A DNA stretch of 64,000 bases from Planctomycetota bacterium (GCA_024276605.1 JAJRWX010000108.1:1-64000); one strand, 5' to 3'; positions 35,241 through 45,096 are shown, counted from the stretch's first letter. Numbers and translations are program-made. Notes: generated from the letters alone by a model not told the origin.

Positions 35241-36371
35241 ATGTCAGATGAGATGATGGAACCCAAAGCAGCCATGGAAAAACTGCTTACAAACATGGGA
35301 CAGCTCGGTGCATCTGACCTGCATCTTAAGGTGGGGTATGCGCCATTCTACCGCGTCGCCGGTCACTTACGTAAAATCGGCATGCCGCCATTTTCTGATA
35401 GTGAATATATCGAGGCCATGCTATACGACTATATTCCCGAAAAACGAAGGGAGGATTTTCTTGAACGAGGCGACCTCGACTTCTCCGCCGCCAGCGCATC
35501 AGGTGATCGTTACCGCATCAATATATTCCGCTCGATGGGCTGTGTTAATGCAGCTATTCGTCGCGTGCAAAGTGAGATACCCAGTTACGAAAGTTTGAAT
35601 TTACCACAAGTCTACGAAGATGTGATGAGTAAAAGTTTTGAAGGCCTCTTGCTCGTCAGCGGGGTAACGGGAAGCGGCAAGAGCAGCACTATGGCTGCGA
35701 TGATCCAGCATATCAACAAAATTCGTAGCATGCACATTGTGACAGTAGAAGACCCGATCGAATATCTATTCCATCCGGAAAAAGCAATTATTTCCCAAAG
35801 AGAAATCGGCATCGACGTCCCGGACTTTGCTGAAGCACTGAAGTTTGTGGTTCGACAAGATCCCGACTGTATTTTAATCGGAGAATTACGTGATCGTGAG
35901 ACTATGTTAGCCGCTATTCAAGCGGCGGAGACGGGGCACCTCGTCCTCGGCTCACTGCACTGTGCCGACGCCCAGCAAACATTTGCCCGCATCCTCGAAT
36001 TTTTCCCTCGAACGGATCATGCCTTCATTCGTTCGTCCTTAGCCACGAGCTTAAAGGCTATCATGTGTCAACGACTCTTACCCGGCATCGACGAGGGTAG
36101 TTTATATCCCGCAACGGAAGTGCTTATCAACAATACGATTGTGAAAGACAAAATCATTCGTGAAGAAGACGAAGATTTGCCTGCTATCATTGCCCAGTCC
36201 GAGTCCGACGGTATGCGACCCTTCACGACTTCGCTTGTCGAACTGATAGAGACGGAAAAGGTACACTACGACACAGCCATGGAATACGCACCCAATCGCG
36301 AATCTTTAGCCTCAGCCGTGAAAGGCATAAAATCGTCGACGCAGGGGATGGTCGGCAGGATACGAAAGTAA
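35241..36371 (+). CDS. pilT: PilT/PilU-type retraction ATPase
   Basis: The 376-residue protein is a hexameric secretion-superfamily ATPase of the PilT branch. Visible are the N-terminal ASDLHLKVG, Walker A GVTGSGKSSTM, the Asp box TVEDPIEYLF, Walker B CILIGELRD and the His box ETGHLVLGSLHCADAQQT. PilT powers retraction of type IV pili at the inner membrane. The C-terminal region (after about 290) is longer and more acidic than in typical PilT. The ATG at 35241 has a strong GGAGGAG eight bases upstream, which decides the start. No pilin or pilB is adjacent; an orphan prepilin is at 4.1-4.8 kb. Confidence 0.9.
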   Translation: MSDEMMEPKAAMEKLLTNMGQLGASDLHLKVGYAPFYRVAGHLRKIGMPPFSDSEYIEAMLYDYIPEKRREDFLERGDLDFSAASASGDRYRINIFRSMGCVNAAIRRVQSEIPSYESLNLPQVYEDVMSKSFEGLLLVSGVTGSGKSSTMAAMIQHINKIRSMHIVTVEDPIEYLFHPEKAIISQREIGIDVPDFAEALKFVVRQDPDCILIGELRDRETMLAAIQAAETGHLVLGSLHCADAQQTFARILEFFPRTDHAFIRSSLATSLKAIMCQRLLPGIDEGSLYPATEVLINNTIVKDKIIREEDEDLPAIIAQSESDGMRPFTTSLVELIETEKVHYDTAMEYAPNRESLASAVKGIKSSTQGMVGRIRK

Positions 36372-36426
36372 CCCAAGTGGTTTGATGCTTCCCTATGCCA
36401 CCCATCAAATGATCTGTTTCAAAACT

Positions 36427-37320
36427 CTATGTTGACTCAGCTATTTCGTGATCGCTAATCGCTTCAGGCAGATAGGCTATCACATCCGTAGCTAGCATCG
36501 CGCGTCGCCCCAATTCTTCCGCCGCAAAATCACCGGCTAACCCGTGAAGATAGGTTCCCAGAATTGAGGCTTCAATGGGGTCGATGTGTTGGGCTAACAA
36601 GGCGGCGATCATGCCCGTCAATACATCCCCCGTACCCGCCGTGGCTAAGCCCACATTGCCCGTGCCATTGATGTATAGACGCCGGCCATTGGTCACGATG
36701 CTGCCCGCTCCTTTGAGTACCACTGTGCATGAGTACGCTTCGACCAGCGCTAACGCCGCCGCTCGTCGGGAGGTTTCGCTTTCATCTAAAACCAGGTCAA
36801 TGTGGCGACTCGATAGTAACCGTCGCGCTTCTCCAAGATGCGGAGTCAGTACCGTTTTCTTTGCATGAGGCCATGTGAAATCGCCAAGCCTTGCAAGAAT
36901 ATTTAGTCCATCAGCATCTATCACAGTGGGTATGTTCAACGCCTGGAGCACCGCCGCTAACACATCCGATGTGATGGATGTACCTAGTCCGGGACCAATG
37001 GCAACAGCGTCTGCGTTGAAATCTTGCAGGCCATCTAATATAGCCTGTGATGCGTTAGGCAGTGTTCGAGCGGTGCTACACGGGGTCATGATCAACGTTG
37101 GTGTTCGAATTGACTCGGGTATAAACAGTTGAACTAAACCTGCACCTGTTCGTAGCGCAGCGTTGGCCGCAAGTGCAGGCGCCCCAGCCATCATCACTTG
37201 ACCGCCACACCCACCAATGACGACGACGCGCCCTAGCTGCCCTTTATGAGCGTTGGCCGCTATATTGGGTAGTGGTGAAATTTCTTGGGTAATGATGACG
37301 TCATTTGTCACAGCATTCAC
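36427..37320 (-). CDS. nnrD: ADP-dependent NAD(P)H-hydrate dehydratase
   Basis: The 297-residue protein is the dehydratase half of the NAD(P)HX repair system, a ribokinase-like fold. Motifs are KGQLGRVVVIGGCGG, VAIGPGLGTS, VIDADGLNIL, LTPHLGEARRLL and GTGDVLTGMIAALL (the catalytic GTGD). It uses ADP to dehydrate damaged NAD(P)H hydrates. The epimerase domain, often fused at the N-terminus, is missing here. The GTG start overlaps the larB stop by four bases (GTGA), so translation is probably coupled. The operon nadB-larB-nnrD is devoted to NAD-derived chemistry. Confidence 0.93.
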   Translation of the reverse strand: MNAVTNDVIITQEISPLPNIAANAHKGQLGRVVVIGGCGGQVMMAGAPALAANAALRTGAGLVQLFIPESIRTPTLIMTPCSTARTLPNASQAILDGLQDFNADAVAIGPGLGTSITSDVLAAVLQALNIPTVIDADGLNILARLGDFTWPHAKKTVLTPHLGEARRLLSSRHIDLVLDESETSRRAAALALVEAYSCTVVLKGAGSIVTNGRRLYINGTGNVGLATAGTGDVLTGMIAALLAQHIDPIEASILGTYLHGLAGDFAAEELGRRAMLATDVIAYLPEAISDHEIAEST

Positions 37321-38081
37321 GAGGCCTTATGGTTTTTTTGTCTATTGATAAGCGTAGCGGCGTAACCTGCACCAAAACCATTGTCGATGTTGACTACCGT
37401 CACGCCGGAAGCACAGCTATTGAGCATGGCTAGTAGCGCTGCCAATCCGCCAAAGCTTGCGCCGTAACCTACACTAGTAGGTACGGCGATAACCGGGCAA
37501 TCTACCATCCCCCCGACAACGCTGGCAAGTGCACCTTCCATCCCAGCCACCACTACCACTACCGACACAGCTTGTAATGCTTGTGAGTAGGCTAACAAGC
37601 GATGAATACCCGCCACGCCGACATCGTAGTACGTCGTGACTGTCTGATCCATCATCTCGGCTGTAACACGCGCCTCCTCAGCCACACGCGCGTCACTGGT
37701 ACCTGCTGAGACCACAGCAATCGTACCTTCACATGGGGTGGCTTCGATTTGTCGAAGGGTAATGATGCACGCGGTCTCATGGAATACGGCACGGGTGTGT
37801 TGTTGATGAACCCGGTCAAACAACTCTCGCGTGGCGCGGGTGGCTAATACATTGTCTCCACTAGCGGCGCAACGATCGAAAATGGCGCTCGCGTGATCGA
37901 GCGATTTGTCTTCGCAGTATATCACTTCAGGGAAGCCACACCGGATCGAACGATGGTGATCGATTTTTGCGAAACCGATATCTTCAAAAGGCATGGCCCG
38001 CAATCGTGTCAAGGCGGCGTCTACCGATTCCTCTCCGTCTTTGACGGATTCCAATAGTATTCGTAACTGGTTGGCATTCAT
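37317..38081 (-). CDS. larB: Nickel pincer cofactor biosynthesis carboxylase LarB
   Basis: The 254-residue protein has the LarB pattern: an N-terminal region with AMPFEDIGFAKIDHHR and GFPEVIYC, then a PurE-like C-terminal domain with VVSAGTSD, YYDVGVAGIHRLL, VVVVAGMEGALASVVGGMV and PVIAVPTSVGYGAS. LarB carboxylates and hydrolyses nicotinic acid adenine dinucleotide to give the pyridinium-dicarboxylate mononucleotide, first step of the nickel pincer cofactor of lactate racemase-type enzymes. LarC and LarE are not in this window. The ATG at 38081 fits the family's usual N-terminus; a TTG at 38150 would add 23 residues. Confidence 0.93.
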   Translation of the reverse strand: MNANQLRILLESVKDGEESVDAALTRLRAMPFEDIGFAKIDHHRSIRCGFPEVIYCEDKSLDHASAIFDRCAASGDNVLATRATRELFDRVHQQHTRAVFHETACIITLRQIEATPCEGTIAVVSAGTSDARVAEEARVTAEMMDQTVTTYYDVGVAGIHRLLAYSQALQAVSVVVVVAGMEGALASVVGGMVDCPVIAVPTSVGYGASFGGLAALLAMLNSCASGVTVVNIDNGFGAGYAATLINRQKNHKAS

Positions 38082-38159
38082 GACGCCCGCAGTGTAGAGA
38101 CCTCCGTTGGCGGCGGCAACACGTGTGCTCACGTGGACCAAATCAGACAATGCGCGTGA

Positions 38160-39824
38160 TTACGATGGTTGGGCAAGCTGCGATATAGTCTCGTGCGGCG
38201 CACGTTCGACGATGGTTTCGGTGCCTTTTTGCGTAACCAGGACATGATAGGGTTTTCCAGTGGTTAGCGCTGGGACATCAGTACGGAAATGAACCCCGCG
38301 TGATTCGTCCCGAGCTATCGCCGACTTGGTTACGATGCGAGCCACGGTTAGTTTATTTTGTGTTTGCCAACCAGCCGGACCGTCCAGCGTTTTGTCTAAC
38401 ACATAATGTGCCCAAAAACCAAGGATGTCGTCGGTTTCATGGAGCCTATCCTGGTTACGCACAATGCCGACATTACGCCACATAACGCTCCGCAGAGAAT
38501 TGTCGATGTCCGGGAGGTCAAGTTCCGTACGTGTAGATTGAGGCGTCTCTTCGGTGAGATCGATAATACGGGCCGGCTGACTATCTTTCATCGCACGGTG
38601 CCCTGCCGTTTTGCCGCATATCGTGCCGAATACCAGGCCTTCCAGCAGCGAGTTGCTGGCCAGGCGGTTAGCCCCGTGAACTCCGGTACTGGCTACTTCA
38701 CCGCAACACAATAGACCGTTCAAACTAGTGGCCCCATGTAGATCAACCGCTACCCCTCCGATCATGTAATGAGCGCTGGGTCTAACAGGTATTAAATCAT
38801 GCGCCGGGTCAATCTGGAAATTATGACACAATTCTGAGATATACGGAAAACGCTGCGCAAAGCCGCGAATGTGTCGCACATCCAAATAGACGCACGTCGT
38901 TCGCGTTTTGGTAAGATGATCGTGAATGGCTCGACTGACAATGTCACGCGGCGCTAACTCACCGTCGGGATGAATACCCGCCATGATACGATTTCCGGCG
39001 GTATCCACCAGATGAGCGCCTTCCCCCCGCACAGCCTCGGTAATTAACGCTCGACCGGCACCGGCTATGTATAAAGTGGTAGGATGAAATTGCACCATTT
39101 CCATATCGCGCAGCGTAGCCCCAGCCCGGAATGCGACACCGACGCCATCGGCCGTAGCGCAAGGGGGGTTGGTCGTTTCGCGCCAAATCTGGCCGCAACC
39201 ACCCGAGGCGAGAATGGTCTGCCTAGCCCAGATGAGTTGGTGTCCGTGCTGATGATGAAAAGTGACAGCACCTAGGCACCGATCATCCACGGTAATCAGA
39301 TCGATCAGAAAGCAATGTTCAAAGATGCGAATGCGCGTTTGGGCTTGTACTTTTTCATAGAGTGTGTGCGCCAGAACTTTCCCGGTTTGATCACCCTCGG
39401 CGTGCAAAATACGACTCACCGAATGTCCCGCCTCGCGCCCCCGGGCTAATGCATGACCGGTGCGATCTGCTTGCCAGCCCCACGATAGCAACGCCTCAAT
39501 ACACGCGGGACCACGGGTGACCAATAGATCGACAGCCGATGATATGTTCAAACCGCCACCGACGCGCATGGTATCTTCGTAGTGAAGTTTGGGTGTATCT
39601 CCAGAGGCGCCCGATGCAGCGATGCCGCCCTGCGCAGTAGCTGTCGCGCTGTCACGAAAAGCCCCTTTGGTGATTAGCGTGACCCGTCCATAAGTGGAAG
39701 CTTCAATGGCTGCGCTGCTTCCGGCTACCCCGCTTCCGATTACTAAAATATCCGTGAGAACATGACCGGCTTGTAGGGAACCGAAGTTGGTGAGGTACCG
39801 TCGATTGTCAGGTGAAGCTTCCAT
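38160..39824 (-). CDS. nadB: L-aspartate oxidase
   Basis: The 554-residue flavoprotein has the FAD-binding start DILVIGSGVAGSSAAIEA, TAQGGIAASG, GREAGHSVSRILHAEGD, the FHPTTLY substrate region and the YMIGGVAVDLHG and GEVASTGVHGANRLASNSLLEGLVFG segments conserved in NadB. It oxidises L-aspartate to iminoaspartate, first step of de novo NAD synthesis, in the cytoplasm. Succinate dehydrogenase subunits are related, but the GVHGANRLASNSLLE region and length support NadB. The ATG at 39824 was chosen; an earlier frame start at 39854 is less likely. nadA and nadC are not here, while larB and nnrD follow in the same direction. Confidence 0.93.
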   Translation of the reverse strand: MEASPDNRRYLTNFGSLQAGHVLTDILVIGSGVAGSSAAIEASTYGRVTLITKGAFRDSATATAQGGIAASGASGDTPKLHYEDTMRVGGGLNISSAVDLLVTRGPACIEALLSWGWQADRTGHALARGREAGHSVSRILHAEGDQTGKVLAHTLYEKVQAQTRIRIFEHCFLIDLITVDDRCLGAVTFHHQHGHQLIWARQTILASGGCGQIWRETTNPPCATADGVGVAFRAGATLRDMEMVQFHPTTLYIAGAGRALITEAVRGEGAHLVDTAGNRIMAGIHPDGELAPRDIVSRAIHDHLTKTRTTCVYLDVRHIRGFAQRFPYISELCHNFQIDPAHDLIPVRPSAHYMIGGVAVDLHGATSLNGLLCCGEVASTGVHGANRLASNSLLEGLVFGTICGKTAGHRAMKDSQPARIIDLTEETPQSTRTELDLPDIDNSLRSVMWRNVGIVRNQDRLHETDDILGFWAHYVLDKTLDGPAGWQTQNKLTVARIVTKSAIARDESRGVHFRTDVPALTTGKPYHVLVTQKGTETIVERAPHETISQLAQPS

Positions 39825-40063
39825 ATCAATGCATCGTAAGCTGCGCCACCTCACCCCGCAATGCGGCTATCCCATGCTAGGCTCGTCATTATCGGATGGA
39901 CGTAAGCACAGGATTTGTATGTCCCACTCAGGTATGAAGGCCTCGATTGAAACCCAGCCTTCCCGATATACCGATGCTAACGTGTGAGAGGCACCTCTCC
40001 GATGAACCACGCAGGATATGTTTGCGCTGGTGGTTCAACCCGAACGTCCGAAATGAAGTCACT

Positions 40064-42742
40064 ATGAGGTCTCCCCAACGACAAGTCGCGTTCATGCTTA
40101 CATTCTTATCGTCTGCTTGGTCAATCGCCTCCGCCCAGCAGACGGGGCTGGACCAATCTCTTGCCGGAAAGATACGGACCTCTGAAAGGCTAATCAAGTA
40201 TTTCGATTTCGACGAACGCGACGATGGTAACTTAGAGGACATCCCCAAGTATTGGGAGCCTGTGCAGATGCCGGGATTCCCCCTTTACGCGCGGGGCGTG
40301 TTCGACATGACGGTAGGCCATGATGCACCACCGGCTTTCCGGCTTACCAGTGAAGGACGGTCGGTCGCTTATCGTTATTTAGGACCTGAGACACGCGTTC
40401 GTGTCAATAATGACTATCGAATTCAAGCATTTCTCAAACCCGATCAGCTCGAAACCAGTCGGGCGTGTCTCTGTGCTTTTTTTGTAACGCACACCGGGCA
40501 ACCGATTATGGATACGCTGGTGAGATCTATCTACGTGGGGTCGAATAAACAAAACGATGATTGGACGCCCGTAGAGCTTTATCTACCATCCGCTCCGTCG
40601 GATGCCTACACGATTGGTCTAGCTGTATGGGTTCTGCAGGAGTCACAGTGGAGCCATGCGCAGCGAAGACGTCGTCATATACCGATGACGGATGTGCGTG
40701 GCGGTGTTTGGGTTGATGATGTGTCGATCGGATCCATACCACGGGTCGCTTTGGCTACAAGTAGCCCCGGAAATGTACTTGTTGAAGGCGAGCCATCCAC
40801 CTTGTTGGCAACCCTGTCCGATCGAATGTATGGCCGGCTGACAGGACAACTTACCATTGTTGGGGCTGAGGGGAACTTAGTTCAACAGCAGACTATTAAC
40901 GTCCGCTCGGACGCCCAATCGGCACCTACCGAAGTGTCGCTCGATCATCTTCAGCCCGGAATCTACCACGCCGAGCTCAATGTTTTCGATCACGACGAAT
41001 GGGTTATGTCACGTAAGTTGACGTTCGTGCGCGCCACGGCTGCCAGAACGCGTATAAAAACAAGAGGCCGAACGTTTGGTGTGGTTATTTCACCATCCCA
41101 TCGCAAAGATTTCCCCACCGAATTTTCCCTTGTCTCTCAACTCGCGGTGCGTTCTGTGAAAATTCCGGTATGGACCGGACTGGCTGAGCTTTCACCCATG
41201 TCCGTACACTCGCGTGATTTAGATCGCCATCTACAACTATTGGTGAAGCATGGATTCGCATTAACCGGTGTGTTTGTAGGCCCTCCTGCGGAAATCGTAA
41301 GGCATGACGGCCCTTATCAACGATCGTTGGTGGATTTACTGGCTGACGATCCTGCTTCCTGGGAATCTCACCTGGCGATGGCCGTAGCCCCGTCAGCGAG
41401 TTTTTTTGATAGATGGCAGGTTGGCGGAAACAGTAGCGATATTGTCGTCGATCGGGAAAAATTTCTACTGGCCATTGGGCATTTGCGCGAGGCGATGAAG
41501 GCTTATATTGCCATTCCACAAATCGAATTACCAGTGTTTCCTTCGTTCGAACTTAACAAACAGGCATGGGGAAGCGAACAAGCCTCGCTTCGAATAGGGC
41601 CTGAAACTGAGCAGACGACTTTTCAGTCCCTGATTCAAGAAACGAGACAACTTGGATATCAACGTGTGGCGGTATATATCGAAGCCTCGTCGGGTGATAA
41701 ATATCAGCGTTTACCCAGGTTGGCTGATTATGCGCAGCGGGTGATACAGGCGCGGTTTGCAGATGCGGCTACGGTTTTTGTGCCTCAACCGTGGCATATG
41801 AGAGATACGATTCGAGGTGCGGTGATTGAGCCGACGGAGGAGTATCTCGTCATCCGAACGATCGCCGACATACTCGCCGATGCCATGCCCAGCGGCAGAA
41901 TCCCCACGCCTGATGGTCAACAAGTTTTAGCTTTTCGTGGGGCGTCAGGTATGACCTTGGCTATGTGGGATCCGCATGCCAAACCAGGCGGGTCCACCCT
42001 GTCAATACAACTAGGACAAGCCTCTGAACAGATTGATATTTGGGGGCAGAGTACGCCATTGACGCGCGATACCAAGGGTAGGCATGTTGTCACCTTAACA
42101 CCCATGCCCGTGTTTATACCTCATGTCGATCCGGTGTTAATAAGCTTTCGTAGTACTATAGTATGGGAGCCGGCTAGCGTTGAATCAGGTACTGAGTTGG
42201 TCAATCATACCTTGACGCTATCAAATCAAACCGATCAGGTGATGTCCGGCGAGGTGTTTTTAGTTGGTCACGATAACTGGAAAATCATACCACGCAGCGC
42301 GAATTTCAGCCTGCTTCCACAGCGCAAACGAGTACTGCCATTTCGCGTGAAATATCCTCACAACGAACCGGCGGGATTGCGCCGTCTCATCGCCCAGGTG
42401 AGAATGACAGATGGGGTATATATGGAGGTGCCACTTCAGATAGAGGTGGGGTTGGAGGGGATCGAAATATCCGGTGTGGCTGTGGTTGAGGGGGGAGATT
42501 TGTTGCTACGTCACGTGGTGACGAATCGAACACAGGACGAACTCCATTTTCGTGGCTCAGCTGTAGTCGCCGGTCGCGAAAGACAATATCGACCGTTGCC
42601 CAACATCCAACCAGGCGACACACAAATTGTTACCTATCGATTTCGTAACGGTACTTCACTCATCAATACTACGCTACGACTGGAATTACGGGAACTAAAC
42701 GACGGGCCACGAACGCACGTCCTCGAACTTCGCGTACCCTAA
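40064..42742 (+). CDS. Secreted multidomain protein of unknown function (possible glycoside-hydrolase-like core)
   Basis: The 892-residue protein has a signal peptide (VAFMLTFLSSAWSIASAQ). Residues about 45-250 look like a beta-sandwich, beginning YFDFDERDDGNLEDIP. The middle part (about 310-640) has alternating strands and helices with GVVISPSH, VRSVKIPVWTGL, LLVKHGFALTGVFVG and YQRVAVYIEASSG, which suggests a TIM-barrel of the glycoside-hydrolase type, though no specific catalytic pair can be named. The C-terminus has Ig-like or NPCBM-like strands. The ATG at 40064 gives a clean signal peptide. It is divergent from nadB. I do not recognise the family. Confidence 0.55.
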   Translation: MRSPQRQVAFMLTFLSSAWSIASAQQTGLDQSLAGKIRTSERLIKYFDFDERDDGNLEDIPKYWEPVQMPGFPLYARGVFDMTVGHDAPPAFRLTSEGRSVAYRYLGPETRVRVNNDYRIQAFLKPDQLETSRACLCAFFVTHTGQPIMDTLVRSIYVGSNKQNDDWTPVELYLPSAPSDAYTIGLAVWVLQESQWSHAQRRRRHIPMTDVRGGVWVDDVSIGSIPRVALATSSPGNVLVEGEPSTLLATLSDRMYGRLTGQLTIVGAEGNLVQQQTINVRSDAQSAPTEVSLDHLQPGIYHAELNVFDHDEWVMSRKLTFVRATAARTRIKTRGRTFGVVISPSHRKDFPTEFSLVSQLAVRSVKIPVWTGLAELSPMSVHSRDLDRHLQLLVKHGFALTGVFVGPPAEIVRHDGPYQRSLVDLLADDPASWESHLAMAVAPSASFFDRWQVGGNSSDIVVDREKFLLAIGHLREAMKAYIAIPQIELPVFPSFELNKQAWGSEQASLRIGPETEQTTFQSLIQETRQLGYQRVAVYIEASSGDKYQRLPRLADYAQRVIQARFADAATVFVPQPWHMRDTIRGAVIEPTEEYLVIRTIADILADAMPSGRIPTPDGQQVLAFRGASGMTLAMWDPHAKPGGSTLSIQLGQASEQIDIWGQSTPLTRDTKGRHVVTLTPMPVFIPHVDPVLISFRSTIVWEPASVESGTELVNHTLTLSNQTDQVMSGEVFLVGHDNWKIIPRSANFSLLPQRKRVLPFRVKYPHNEPAGLRRLIAQVRMTDGVYMEVPLQIEVGLEGIEISGVAVVEGGDLLLRHVVTNRTQDELHFRGSAVVAGRERQYRPLPNIQPGDTQIVTYRFRNGTSLINTTLRLELRELNDGPRTHVLELRVP

Positions 42743-42773
42743 AATATCACATTACGGTGGCCCCGTAACGACC

Positions 42774-42813
42774 TATGCCAATCCGAGCGGCGAGCGCAAG
42801 CGACCCGTGTCTT
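42774..42813 (+). repeat. 40-bp dispersed repeat (copy 1)
   Basis: The 40 bases starting TATGCCAATCCGAGCGGC and ending CGACCCGTGTCTT occur again, as an exact reverse complement, at 60207-60246. In both places a REPIN-like hairpin block lies next to it, so it seems to be a module of a larger intergenic element. Confidence 0.85.
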
Positions 42814-42834
42814 CAAAACGCCATTCACGCACGG

Positions 42835-42930
42835 GTGCCCCATTCTTTGCCTACTGGCAAAGGGTGGGGGACGGATATTCCGTGCGATGACAGTGACACT
42901 TGTGATACCTGCCGAAACATGATCCGTCCC
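42835..42930. repeat. REPIN-like element (copy 2, right arm shortened)
   Basis: The left unit is complete: GTGCCCCAT, a stem closed by a TACT loop (TTTGCC-TACT-GGCAAA) and GGGTGGGGGACGGAT (to 42876). The right unit retains only ATCCGTCCC at 42922-42930 and has lost its terminal hairpin. Left-arm sequence is nearly that of the copy at 59980. The 42743-43068 gap holds this element, the 40-bp module and no gene. Confidence 0.75.
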
Positions 42931-43068
42931 TTGCCCAAGCCCGCTGGCTCAGTCGTGCTATCGATGGTAGCCTAACAGCTTGTTTACTACGTCAGTCAGT
43001 TGGGGGCGGCATGTCCGAACCTGACTGGCCTTGGGTCCGTACAATCACTGTGAGAAGGAGATTAACCA

Positions 43069-43623
43069 ATGCAGTCGTCTATAAAGAAGGTGATCTTAGT
43101 ACTCGTTGCGGTGGGTGGTGCGCAAGTTGTGGGTTGCCAGAGCCTTATCCCAACCGTGACCGTTACAGTGGGTTTAGATGAAAATTTGTCGTTGATAGAT
43201 GTGGTAGCCGGCGAAGCAAATACTAAACGAGGCAGGGTATTTTTCTCAAGTGACAGCAATTTCTCAATTGGTCGAGGTTCATTGGAAATTGATCTGGATG
43301 CACTTGGCTTTACAGCGTCTTCCACTAATGCGACTAAGTTAATTTCGGCGCAATCGATGTCGGACACAATCCAGGTGACAGCGTTTGTAGCCTCCCCTGA
43401 ATTGTTAGACACCGTGTGCGAAGTTGGGGAGAAATACGGCCCGTTTACGGTTACACTTGATGGAACTTTTCAACCTACCAGTGTCTCACCGTCTTCCATT
43501 ACGCTGACGCAAGACACGATCGATCTTCTAAACACTGGTTCGTTTAGTCTGTGTTTACAAGTAGATTCCTCGGTGTCGGGTACGGTTGTCTTGTCATCGC
43601 TCAATCTCAATGTGGGATTCTAG
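43069..43623 (+). CDS. Putative lipoprotein, hypothetical
   Basis: The 184-residue protein begins with a basic/hydrophobic signal and a lipobox (QVVGC, Cys at 24), so it is probably lipid-anchored. The rest is beta-rich, with two isolated Cys (near residues 108 and 165), and has no recognised domain. A strong AAGGAG eight bases before the ATG supports the start. A DUF1573 protein follows after about 57 bases in the same direction, and a small membrane protein after that; together they may form an envelope operon. Confidence 0.7.
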   Translation: MQSSIKKVILVLVAVGGAQVVGCQSLIPTVTVTVGLDENLSLIDVVAGEANTKRGRVFFSSDSNFSIGRGSLEIDLDALGFTASSTNATKLISAQSMSDTIQVTAFVASPELLDTVCEVGEKYGPFTVTLDGTFQPTSVSPSSITLTQDTIDLLNTGSFSLCLQVDSSVSGTVVLSSLNLNVGF

Positions 43624-43680
43624 GATTATGTTGTCAGGGCTAATTTTGATGTGGGATTGGATGGATAGGAGTTGTTTGCA

Positions 43681-45057
43681 GTGACTAAAGCACCCAGTGT
43701 AGCTACTTCAATGTTGTTGATCTTAGCGTGGTCATCGGTGATGTCACCGGCTATGGCCCAGTTGCCGCCGGTCCCTACAGGGACAGCCAAGAAACAGAGC
43801 GGTCCGCGTCTTTACGTGGCTCAGCGACATAAAGACCTTGGTACAATCATTGATGGTGAAAAATATCCCGTGACTTGGCTATTGGAAAATCGTGGGAACG
43901 AAGATCTGATTATCGAACAAACCCAATCAAGCTGTGGATGCACGGTGATCAAGTTGGATGATGATGATAAAATCATTGCACCCGGTGCCACTTTAGAGAT
44001 TCGCGCCGAATTCAACACCAAATTACGACGAGGCGATCAAGCCAAGAAAGTCATTGTAAAAAGTAATGACCCCGCTGAGCCGGAACTGACGCTTGAGTTT
44101 GTTGCCAAAATTGAGGTGCTATTTAACGCTAAACCAGGTGGCGTTATCAATTTACGTCTGCTTCAGCGTGGTCAAACAGCCTCTCAGGCACTCGATCTCT
44201 ATCTAGGTCCAGGCCGTAAAAAAATGTCATTTATCGACATCGAATTTCCTCAACGATCACCCATCACCGCGACAGCCAAACCTATTGAGCTACGCGACAA
44301 CAAAGGCATACGTGTGCAATTTACAGCCGTCGAAGATGCCCCGGTAGGTCGTATTCATACAACACCTACACTGATCTTGGAAGTGGACGGGATAAAGAGA
44401 GAACGTGAGTTGGTCGTGGTGGGTGAGATTGTTGGTGATTTAGTTTGGACACCCGTGAAGGTGGATGCTACGCGGCAGGCATCCAATCGAGGTAAGAAGT
44501 TAGTGCCTGTGAGGGTGCGTGCTCAGAACAAGATGCCTTTTGACATCCTTAGTGCAAAGTCAGCCGATTGGCTGGAGGTGTCGTTTTATCCAGTCGAGCG
44601 TGTGAAAGCCCGTACCGAATATAAAGTTGAGATGGTCATTGGTCAGGATGCCCCCTCCGGCCCATTCGGAACGACGCTATGGATTAAGACCAGCGCACCG
44701 GATCAGCCGCTCATCTCCATCCCTGTTTTTGGTATCGTGCGACAACCGGTGGAAGTGGATCCGCCGGTAGTTTTTCTCACGGCGGATGGAACGCAAAATG
44801 GACCGAGGCGGCGGTTGAAGCTGCAAGCCTCACCTCAGGACAAGTTAGATATCTTGGATAGCACAGCCGAGATAGAAGGCATCTCCATTTCGGTCGATGA
44901 GGCGTCTAGTTCACGTTATCGGCACTTGAGGTATCTTGATGTTGTGTATCATGGTACACTAGCGCCGGGTCGTCATGAGACGAAGCTGATCGTGACGACC
45001 AACATTGCCGGCGCACAAAGGTTGGAAATTCCTGTAGCCATTGTTATACCTTTATAG
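43681..45057 (+). CDS. Exported DUF1573 protein
   Basis: The protein of 458 residues has a signal peptide (SMLLILAWSSVMSPAMAQ). Its first mature domain is DUF1573, an Ig-like (HYDIN/ASPM-like) unit: DLGTIIDGEKYPVTWLLENRG, the conserved TQSSCGCTV with a vicinal Cys pair, APGATLEI and VKSNDPAEPEL. Two further beta-sandwich regions follow. DUF1573 proteins are abundant in the planctomycete and Bacteroidetes cell envelope; their role is not known. The GTG at 43681 was chosen because AGGAG lies nine bases upstream; a TTG at 43672 sits too close to that site. Confidence 0.82.
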   Translation: MTKAPSVATSMLLILAWSSVMSPAMAQLPPVPTGTAKKQSGPRLYVAQRHKDLGTIIDGEKYPVTWLLENRGNEDLIIEQTQSSCGCTVIKLDDDDKIIAPGATLEIRAEFNTKLRRGDQAKKVIVKSNDPAEPELTLEFVAKIEVLFNAKPGGVINLRLLQRGQTASQALDLYLGPGRKKMSFIDIEFPQRSPITATAKPIELRDNKGIRVQFTAVEDAPVGRIHTTPTLILEVDGIKRERELVVVGEIVGDLVWTPVKVDATRQASNRGKKLVPVRVRAQNKMPFDILSAKSADWLEVSFYPVERVKARTEYKVEMVIGQDAPSGPFGTTLWIKTSAPDQPLISIPVFGIVRQPVEVDPPVVFLTADGTQNGPRRRLKLQASPQDKLDILDSTAEIEGISISVDEASSSRYRHLRYLDVVYHGTLAPGRHETKLIVTTNIAGAQRLEIPVAIVIPL

Positions 45058-45096
45058 CATGGCTATGTCAGTATCACAGGTTCAAACCGGAGTCTA

